From the NCBI GenBank assembly GCA_023422565.1, contig JAFAGR010000047.1, positions 1-13,208 on the forward strand: a DNA stretch of 13,208 bases, read 5' to 3'. Below are positions 8,281-13,208 of this stretch, piece after piece (the stretch's first letter is position 1; the number at the start of each line of letters is the position of its first letter). The stretch is from Bacteroidota bacterium. GTDB lineage: Bacteria; Bacteroidota; Bacteroidia; Chitinophagales; Chitinophagaceae. A program made the translations under genes and the position numbers. The notes below the pieces were generated by a model, which was given only the letters and a program-made list of their open reading frames with translations, was not told where the DNA came from and ran no database searches.

Positions 8281-8327
8281 AGTGATCCGCCGTGGCGGAC
8301 AAGCGCCACGCTAATGGTGAATTCACT
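8281..8327. repeat. Palindromic hairpin element between rpsB and tsf
   Basis: Several nested inverted repeats lie in the rpsB-tsf gap. CGTGGCG (8291-8297) pairs perfectly with CGCCACG (8304-8310) around a 6-nt loop. TCCGCC (8286-8291) can instead pair with GGCGGA (8294-8299). AGTGA (8281-8285) can pair with TCACT (8323-8327), and GTGAATTCAC (8317-8326) is itself a palindrome. No T-run follows on the transcribed strand, so it is not a classical terminator. It could be an mRNA processing or attenuation structure, or a short REP-like repeat. Confidence 0.55.
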
Positions 8328-8344
8328 CTGCCGGCTCACCAAAA

Positions 8345-9238
8345 TTATCTTCCTCCACCTGCAGGGCGACGACCACCGGGGCCTGCGCTCGCTACACGGC
8401 GTTTTGCCGGTGCGCCTGTTCCGCGGCCCGGACCCGCTCCACGCCTAGCGCGATCTTCACCACCATCAGCTCTAGATTCAAAGCGCGCCGCTTTAGCTTC
8501 AGCGCTTTCTTCGGAATCAGCTTGCTCATCATCATCCTTATCAGCCTGGCGCTCCTGCAAACCTTCAGCAATAGCGGCAGCAATATAGTTTACCACGATA
8601 GCGATAGATTTGGTAGCATCATCGTTTGAGGGGATCGCGAAATCAACTTTGTTAGGATCGCAGTTGGTGTCCACCATTCCAAATGTGGTGATGTTGAGGC
8701 GTTTGGCTTCAGACAAAGCGATGTGCTCGTGCCCGATATCCACCATGAACAAAGCTGCAGGCACACGGCTGATCTGGGAGATACCGCCGAGTACTTTTTC
8801 CATTTTGTCTTTATCGCGCGTTAACGTAAGACGTTCTTTTTTTGTAAGGCTTTCCGCGCTTCCGTCGTTCAGCATTTTTTCAATGCTCTGCATCTTCTTC
8901 ACGCTCTTACGAACGGTGTTGAAGTTGGTAAGCATGCCACCCAGCCAGCGCTCGGTAACAAAGGGCATGTTCACCCTTTTCGCCGCTTCCTGCACGATCT
9001 CTTTCGCCTGCTTTTTTGTAGCCACGAACATGATCTTTTTACCGCTGCGAGCAATGGCTTTTAAAGCCGCTGCAGTTTCCTGCATGCCTTCAACGGTTTT
9101 GTTGAGGTCGATGATATGGATACCCTTCTTCTCAGCAAAGATGTAAGGAAGCATTTTCGGGTTCCATTTCTTCTTCAGGTGACCGAAGTGAACACCGGCT
9201 TCGAGAAGTTGTTGTTGTAAGGAAGTGTTATTTTCCAT
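8345..9238 (-). CDS. rpsB: 30S ribosomal protein S2 (uS2) with extended acidic/Arg-Gly tail
   Basis: S2 binds the small subunit between head and body and is needed for translation initiation. The conserved core spans residues 1 to about 231: GVHFGHLKKKWNPKM near the N-terminus, FVATKKQA, ERWLGGMLTNF and DCDPNKVDFAIPSNDDA are all present. The start is the ATG at 9238; the leader is A-rich without Shine-Dalgarno. The total of 297 residues exceeds the roughly 240 of the minimal protein because of a 66-residue C-terminal extension (232-297). This begins with an acidic run (KDDDEQADSEE) and becomes Arg/Gly/Pro-rich, ending in GGRRPAGGGR. That part of the gene (about 8348-8460) is visibly more G+C-rich than its neighbours. 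Tails are common on Bacteroidota S2, but I do not recognise this one; a late frameshift cannot be fully excluded. The gene lies 109 bp after rpsI and before tsf. Confidence 0.97.
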   Translation of the reverse strand: MENNTSLQQQLLEAGVHFGHLKKKWNPKMLPYIFAEKKGIHIIDLNKTVEGMQETAAALKAIARSGKKIMFVATKKQAKEIVQEAAKRVNMPFVTERWLGGMLTNFNTVRKSVKKMQSIEKMLNDGSAESLTKKERLTLTRDKDKMEKVLGGISQISRVPAALFMVDIGHEHIALSEAKRLNITTFGMVDTNCDPNKVDFAIPSNDDATKSIAIVVNYIAAAIAEGLQERQADKDDDEQADSEESAEAKAARFESRADGGEDRARRGAGPGRGTGAPAKRRVASAGPGGRRPAGGGR

Positions 9239-9272
9239 TTTTTATTTTTGATTTCGCTCCCGGCTTTCGTTT

Positions 9273-9290
9273 ATGCTAAACCGTTAGCAT
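9273..9290. repeat. Hairpin in the rpsI-rpsB spacer
   Basis: ATGCTAA (9273-9279) pairs perfectly with TTAGCAT (9284-9290) around a 4-nt loop, about 35 bp upstream of the rpsB start. Nearby, ATCCG (9319-9323) pairs with CGGAT (9330-9334). Neither is followed by a T-run on the transcribed minus strand. They could be leader structures controlling rpsB translation or RNA processing sites between rpsI and rpsB; function is not shown. Confidence 0.4.
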
Positions 9291-9347
9291 GATTTTTTAC
9301 AAATGTTGTCGAACAGATATCCGAACATGCGGATAAAAAAGCTGATA

Positions 9348-9737
9348 TTAACGCTTAGAGAACTGGAAGCTTTTCCTTGCTTTCTTCTGGCCCGGCTTCT
9401 TACGTTCAACCGCGCGTGGATCACGCTTTAACAATCCCGCAGCTTTCAAAGCAGGGCGGTAATCAGCGCTTATTTCCAACAGTGCGCGTGAAATTCCAAG
9501 CCTTGTTGCTTCTGCCTGTCCCTTAACGCCGCCACCGGTTGCATTGATAACGATATCAAACTTATCAGCTGATTCAATTGTTTTTAAAGGAGCTTCAACC
9601 TGGTTTTGCAGGTACACCAGCGGAAAGTAAGTTTTGTAATCTTTTCCGTTAACGGTGATGTTGCCCGAACCTTTTGAAATGAAAACACGTGTTACCGCTT
9701 CTTTTCTACGGCCAACTGCATTTTTTTGCTTTTCCAT
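9348..9737 (-). CDS. rpsI: 30S ribosomal protein S9 (uS9)
   Basis: S9 sits in the 30S head, and its C-terminal tail reaches toward the P-site tRNA. The protein is 129 residues, normal for the family. Family features are visible from end to end: AVGRRKEAVTRVF at the N-terminus, the INATGGGVKGQAEATRLGISRAL region, LLKRDPRAVERKKPG, and the invariant C-terminal QFSKR whose final Arg contacts tRNA in known ribosomes. The start is the ATG at 9737, 44 bp after the rplM stop, with no Shine-Dalgarno sequence. The rplM-rpsI order is one of the most conserved pairs in bacteria, and the two are almost certainly cotranscribed. Nothing unusual was seen. Confidence 0.98.
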   Translation of the reverse strand: MEKQKNAVGRRKEAVTRVFISKGSGNITVNGKDYKTYFPLVYLQNQVEAPLKTIESADKFDIVINATGGGVKGQAEATRLGISRALLEISADYRPALKAAGLLKRDPRAVERKKPGQKKARKSFQFSKR

Positions 9738-9781
9738 TTATTAGTATTTGTGCCGCCGGTTGTGCCTTTGGCTCAGTTTAA

Positions 9782-10237
9782 TTATTTGTTTTGATTGAAT
9801 GAAAGTTCTGAAGGCCTTTGCGCACCATGCGGATGCTCTGCACCTGCGTAAACGAAAAGTTTCTTGTACATCTTACGGCCAAGGCGATTCTTTGGAAGCA
9901 TTCCTTTTACCGCTCTTTCGATCACCACTTCGGGGCGGCGATTAAGCAGGTTTTTTGCAGATTCACCTTTCTGACCACCGGGATAACCGCTGTAAGTCAG
10001 GTATTCTTTTTCTTCCATTTTGTTACCGGTAAATTTTACTTTATCGGCATTAATAACAATCACGAAATCCCCGCAATCAACGTGGGGCGTGTAGTAGGCT
10101 TTGTTCTTTCCGCGAAGAACTGAAGCGATTTTGGCACACATACGACCAACGGTTTGATTAGCACCGTCAACCACGTACCAGTTACGTGTAACGGTAGCCT
10201 CGTTCGCATGTTTTGTTGTGAAATGCAATTTGCTCAT
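9782..10237 (-). CDS. rplM: 50S ribosomal protein L13 (uL13)
   Basis: L13 is an early-assembling large-subunit protein that binds 23S rRNA. Its 151 residues match the usual length. Visible family features include WYVVDGANQTVGRMCAKIA near residue 20, LRGKNKAYYTPHVDCGDFVIVINA, the TGNKMEEKEYLTYSGYPGG region, VIERAVKGMLPKNRLGR, and AEHPHGAQRP near the C-terminus. The start ATG at 10237 is preceded by an A/T-rich leader without Shine-Dalgarno. It is the first gene of the rplM-rpsI-rpsB-tsf operon, and a Bacteroidota-type -7 box lies about 80 bp upstream. In several bacterial groups L13 operons are controlled by a structured mRNA leader, and the leader here can also fold. Confidence 0.98.
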   Translation of the reverse strand: MSKLHFTTKHANEATVTRNWYVVDGANQTVGRMCAKIASVLRGKNKAYYTPHVDCGDFVIVINADKVKFTGNKMEEKEYLTYSGYPGGQKGESAKNLLNRRPEVVIERAVKGMLPKNRLGRKMYKKLFVYAGAEHPHGAQRPSELSFNQNK

Positions 10238-10262
10238 TATAAATTCTTTTGCTGCTTTACAC

Positions 10263-10318
10263 AGCGGTTAAAAATTACCCGCGCTATCCCGCAGGGCACC
10301 CTTTTAAATCGGGAGCGC
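10263..10318 (-). promoter_or_regulatory. Possible structured leader of the rplM operon
   Basis: On the transcribed strand two partly exclusive hairpins can be drawn. One pairs GCGCT and CCCG (10318-10310) with CGGG and AGCGC (10291-10281) across a 2-nt bulge. The other pairs the AGCGCGGGTAA side (10285-10275) imperfectly with TTAACCGCT (10271-10263). Both use the bases at 10281-10285, so they compete. Such a switch would suit autoregulation by L13 or S9, as known for other ribosomal operons, but part of the first arm may lie before the transcription start. Hand-folded, not computed. Confidence 0.3.
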
Positions 10319-10325
10319 AAAGGTA
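10318..10325 (-). promoter_or_regulatory. -7 promoter box for rplM-rpsI-rpsB-tsf
   Basis: The minus strand reads TACCTTTG here, an exact match to the TAnnTTTG -7 element recognised by the Bacteroidota primary sigma factor. It is 80 bp upstream of the rplM ATG, between a probable terminator and a ribosomal operon, which is the right place. The -33 element is weak: the T-rich stretch about 20 bp upstream has no clean TTG. Confidence 0.6.
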
Positions 10326-10346
10326 AGGATACCAAACAGTGTGAAA

Positions 10347-10391
10347 GATAAAAAGATAGCTCTTTTTTTTAAAGCACTTCGGCAAAGAGCT
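10347..10391 (-). terminator. Probable terminator after the bacteriophytochrome gene
   Basis: AGCTCTTT and AAAGAGCT (10384-10391 and 10358-10365) form a perfect 8-bp stem around an 18-nt loop on the minus strand, followed by a T-rich run (ATCTTTTTATC, 10357-10347). It lies 55 bp after the phytochrome stop and just before the rplM promoter, so it plausibly insulates the two operons. The loop is longer than ideal. Confidence 0.5.
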
Positions 10392-10445
10392 GATAATCAA
10401 TAAAAATTTTGTCCAAATAAAAACATCGTGAGGCCTGACCTTTGT

Positions 10446-12713
10446 TTAAACCGGAAAATATACCCTGAAAACCGTGCCCTCGCCCACAATTGAAGTTGCA
10501 CTTATGTGTCCCTCATGTATCTGCATTATTTTCGAGCATAGGGCGAGGCCGATCCCGGAGCCCTGGTATTTTGAAGAATTATTTAGGCGCTTAAATATCT
10601 TAAATATGTCTTCTGCAAATCTTTCTTCGAAACCTATCCCCTTGTCTTTTATATAAAATATATGGAAGTTTCCCCCCGGCGCGGCTTCATGGGAGCCTAT
10701 TCCTTCGTAACCGATCTCCACCGAAGCCGGCTCACCCTCCTTTCTGAACTTAACGGCATTGCCCACAAGGTTTATCCATAGCTGCCGTATTAGCACATCG
10801 GTTCCGTTTATTTCGGGCAAAGGAGAAGCAATGGAAAAGATCACAGTTCCTTCAGAGATTTCATCCGCATATTCTTTTTGCACTTCAGTTAAACATTCGT
10901 TCATGTCTACCCGTGAAAACGTGCGGCTTTCATTGTTCAATTTTCCCAGCGTGGTAAGGTCGTTGATCAACTGGCTCATTCTGCCGGCGGCAGCGTTTAC
11001 CCGTTCCAGTGAGTAAAGCGTATTATCACTAAGTGATTGTTCCTTTTCGATGACCCGTGAAGTGAACAACTGGATCTTTCGCAGAGGCTCTTTGAGGTCG
11101 TGTGTGCCGATCCAGTTTATATTTTCCAATTCAAGGTTCGTGCGGCGGAGTTTTTCCGAAAGATCGCGCTGCACTTTTTCTTCCGCGGTGATCATCACAA
11201 GCGACAGGTGCCGCTGCAGCGAATTGGCAAATGTGTTTGCAGAAGTAAGTTCCGCTGCCCGCCATTCCCTCGCCTTACATTGAATCACCTGCTTCCATTG
11301 TTCAAATGATTTCCTGGGGTGAAGGCCGTTCTGGTCTTTTATGATCGCCTTTTCGGGGTCACCTCCCCACTTCACTTCCTCTAAGGTTTCCTGGTTGAAC
11401 CAAATTATTGAGGCACGGGGATAAATGCTCAACTCATGAAACAGTATTCCCGAGGCTACACCGCAATAAGCTTTTGCCTCCGGAAAAACAGAGGAAAGAT
11501 GATGGGTGTAAAAACTTCCCTGCTTATTATTTTGAATCAACCAGTTTTCAAGTTCGCGGATCTGATCTTCTGCAGGAACCTTGCCCTGGGTGAAGATCTC
11601 GCTTTCCATAATGATAGCCACCCCGGTGGCATGGCAAAGCTGAAGTAGTTGAGGCTGGGTTGCGATAAATGCGATGGACCCCGGTGTTGGCTCCGGCTTT
11701 AGCTCACTCATAGCGTCCAACGCCTGGCTCATTTCCCGGCTTATTGAAAACTCCTCCACCTGCTGGCGCACTTCAATTTGCGAGGTGATAAAATTCCCCT
11801 GCAATTGCGCCAGCACCCTTGTATTATGATCAATGTATTTTTCTGAATAGTGATGGCATGCAATAAGGCCCCACAACTTATCCTTATGCATTAGCGAAAT
11901 AGTGAGGGTTGCTGCAACGCCCATGTTCAGAAGATACTGCACATGAATGGGCGACACGCTTCGCAATACCGAAAAACTGAGATCGAGCGAACTGTTGTCG
12001 GCATCTGCATTCGTTAAGAGCGGCACCGGCGTGTATGCTACATTCGGAATTATTCTAAGCAGGTTGGTTTCATAAAGCTTCCTGGCCTGCACGGGGATGT
12101 CGGTTGCCGGATACCGGAGCCCGAAGAAACCCTCGAGGTCGTCACGTTTCGCTTCTGCAAAAACTTCTCCTGTATAATCTTTATCAAACCGGTAGATCAT
12201 CACCCTGTCGTAGCCCGTGAGCGCACGAATTTCGTCCGCCACTCTTGCGCACAGCTGCTGGAGGTTCATGCTGCCTTCCATGTAATTAATGAAACGGAGA
12301 GTCTGATCAAACACAAGGTCAGCCGCATCATCCGCCGGTTGAAAAGCAGGTTCAAATTCAAGTAACAAATAACCGCTGCTGCTGTTGTTCACCAGGCATG
12401 AAAAATCACGGTTAGCGATGGTAAGCCTGGTCGGTTTGTAAATTGTTTTGGATTGACTCAGGTTTCGGGCTTTATTCACTTTCTCTACTCCTTTCCCGCC
12501 TATTAAATTTGAAACCGGTTTCCCCAAAATTTCTGCAGGAGCCATACCTGTGAACGAGAACACATTATCACTGCAAAACGCCACCTCGTCTTGCTTGTTT
12601 ACGGCAATCAAACATCCATGCGGCTGAATGGAACCCGGAATATGGATAGGTTCCTCATCGCAGTTTTGAAGGTCAACAATTTTCCTGTTTACAATATTTC
12701 TGGGGGAAGGCAT
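10446..12713 (-). CDS. bphP: Bacteriophytochrome sensor histidine kinase
   Basis: This is a soluble red/far-red light sensor using biliverdin, 755 residues, without membrane segments. PAS domain (about 15-122): Cys18 in NCDEEPIHIPGSIQPHG is the conserved biliverdin attachment site. GAF domain (about 140-312): Tyr174, the PATDIP motif with Asp205 (usually PASDIP), SPIH with His257, and LWGLIACHH with His288, all expected around the chromophore. PHY domain (about 320-505): WGG (449-451) and the tongue motif PRKSF (466-470, canonical PRxSF). Histidine kinase: phospho-acceptor His538 in THDLKEPLRK, N-box LWINLVGNAVKF, DKGIGF and GSGIGLALC. There is no fused receiver domain, so the partner response regulator must lie elsewhere. 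The ATG at 12713 lies two bases after the stop of the heme oxygenase gene, so the two are probably cotranscribed and translationally coupled. All key residues are present; it should be functional. Confidence 0.96.
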   Translation of the reverse strand: MPSPRNIVNRKIVDLQNCDEEPIHIPGSIQPHGCLIAVNKQDEVAFCSDNVFSFTGMAPAEILGKPVSNLIGGKGVEKVNKARNLSQSKTIYKPTRLTIANRDFSCLVNNSSSGYLLLEFEPAFQPADDAADLVFDQTLRFINYMEGSMNLQQLCARVADEIRALTGYDRVMIYRFDKDYTGEVFAEAKRDDLEGFFGLRYPATDIPVQARKLYETNLLRIIPNVAYTPVPLLTNADADNSSLDLSFSVLRSVSPIHVQYLLNMGVAATLTISLMHKDKLWGLIACHHYSEKYIDHNTRVLAQLQGNFITSQIEVRQQVEEFSISREMSQALDAMSELKPEPTPGSIAFIATQPQLLQLCHATGVAIIMESEIFTQGKVPAEDQIRELENWLIQNNKQGSFYTHHLSSVFPEAKAYCGVASGILFHELSIYPRASIIWFNQETLEEVKWGGDPEKAIIKDQNGLHPRKSFEQWKQVIQCKAREWRAAELTSANTFANSLQRHLSLVMITAEEKVQRDLSEKLRRTNLELENINWIGTHDLKEPLRKIQLFTSRVIEKEQSLSDNTLYSLERVNAAAGRMSQLINDLTTLGKLNNESRTFSRVDMNECLTEVQKEYADEISEGTVIFSIASPLPEINGTDVLIRQLWINLVGNAVKFRKEGEPASVEIGYEGIGSHEAAPGGNFHIFYIKDKGIGFEERFAEDIFKIFKRLNNSSKYQGSGIGLALCSKIMQIHEGHISATSIVGEGTVFRVYFPV

Positions 12714-12715
12714 GA

Positions 12716-13208
12716 TCAGGCATTAAAGTTCAGGTAAATAGCTTCAAACGCTTTAGTGGCGCCGGCAATAACTTCCTCTTCCTTATTGTTTTCGATGCTG
12801 TACGCGGAAAGGAACTGCAGAAAACCTTTCCACATCGAACCCGTTTCAGCACCATAGCCTTCCAAAAACCTCGTGCCATTTTGCTGAAGTTGCGGCAGGC
12901 GGCCATTAAGGAATTTTAGAATCATTCTGCCGCCAAGTGTAGAGCCTTCAACTACATACAGCCAGCCAATTCTTTCAGCAAGCGTTGGCAGGCTAATATT
13001 CGTGTAGGCGTTATAGTTAGTAAGAGGCGGCGCTCCCAATACGGTCAGATCTTCATTAATCCACGCAAGTTTAACTCTTGAAAAAACTTCGGGATAAACT
13101 TCTGCCACTCCCGGAAAGATCTCCTTCTCAGTAAAGTAAGTCAGCTCGCGCATTGCGGAGAGATACTCCTCATATTCTTTCAACGTAACATGATCCGACA
13201 TAAGATTC
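12716..13208 (-). CDS. bphO: Biliverdin-producing heme oxygenase (bphO-like), 5' end outside window
   Basis: Heme oxygenase opens heme to biliverdin, CO and iron; next to a bacteriophytochrome it supplies the chromophore. The recognisable part is LYVVEGSTLGGRMI (distal helix with the flexible Gly residues over heme), plus the MWKGFLQFL and GATKAFEAI pattern typical of bacterial BphO C-termini. An ATG at 13201 would give 161 residues, but the frame stays open to the window edge, and the usual N-terminal helix with the heme-ligating His (about 30 residues) is absent. I therefore treat that Met as internal and the gene as cut off by the window. The TGA stop (12718-12716) is followed after two bases by the phytochrome ATG, a classic bphO-bphP arrangement. 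Family assignment rests on motif and context, as overall similarity in this family is low. Confidence 0.85.
   Translation of the reverse strand, partial: NLMSDHVTLKEYEEYLSAMRELTYFTEKEIFPGVAEVYPEVFSRVKLAWINEDLTVLGAPPLTNYNAYTNISLPTLAERIGWLYVVEGSTLGGRMILKFLNGRLPQLQQNGTRFLEGYGAETGSMWKGFLQFLSAYSIENNKEEEVIAGATKAFEAIYLNFNA

Noticed and set aside
8345..8460. Frameshift as the definite cause of the odd S2 tail
   Set aside because: Other frames of this stretch give no better S2-like ending that I can recognise, and tails vary widely in this phylum; kept only as an alternative.
8610..9146. 178-codon open frame on the plus strand over rpsB
   Set aside because: It is antisense to a conserved ribosomal protein gene and resembles no family; the frame at 7814-8281 over tsf is the same kind of artefact.
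9319..9334. Terminator between rpsI and rpsB
   Set aside because: The ATCCG/CGGAT hairpin has only 5 bp and its T-rich stretch is on the wrong side for minus-strand transcription.
13199..13201. ATG at 13201 as the heme oxygenase start
   Set aside because: The frame continues to the window edge, and the N-terminal helix with the heme-ligand His would be missing, so the real start is probably outside.

Overview
The window reads as a piece of a Bacteroidota chromosome, most likely from the Chitinophagales/Sphingobacteriia side (the lineage is inference). The evidence is two secreted proteins that end in a type IX secretion system (T9SS) C-terminal sorting domain, A-rich gene leaders without Shine-Dalgarno sequences, a TAnnTTTG-type -7 promoter box in front of rplM, and a bacteriophytochrome with its heme oxygenase. 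Base composition looks moderate and even, except for a G+C-rich patch at the 3' end of rpsB.

Left half (1-7246, + strand): two paralogous genes for very large modular exported proteins in tandem. The first enters from the left edge, so only its last 606 residues are visible: two Asp/Cys-rich MopE-like metal-binding repeats, four PKD/Ig-like modules and a T9SS sorting domain. It ends at a strong intrinsic terminator. The second is complete (1733 residues from the preferred start): signal peptide, protease propeptide, subtilisin-family (S8) catalytic domain with the full triad, Ig-like domain, one MopE-like repeat, P-domain-like module, SprB-like module, five tandem MopE-like repeats (198-bp period), four PKD/Ig-like modules and a sorting domain. 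The C-terminal halves of the two proteins share the same order of modules.

Middle (7247-10445): a bidirectional terminator separates the protease from a convergent minus-strand translation operon, rplM-rpsI-rpsB-tsf (L13, S9, S2, EF-Ts). S2 carries an unusual acidic then Arg/Gly-rich tail, and the rpsB-tsf gap holds a compact palindromic element. A -7 box and a possible structured leader precede rplM.

Right end (10446-13208, - strand): a heme oxygenase gene (bphO-like, N-terminus cut by the window edge) is followed two bases later by a bacteriophytochrome histidine kinase. The oxygenase would make biliverdin, which attaches to the conserved N-terminal Cys of the phytochrome, giving a self-sufficient red/far-red sensor. 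No response regulator is visible.

No stretch above 300 bases lacks a gene. I saw no tRNA, rRNA, CRISPR array, insertion sequence or phage gene. The least ordinary content is the tandem family of T9SS-exported repeat proteins; everything else is a familiar gene set with some unusual details.
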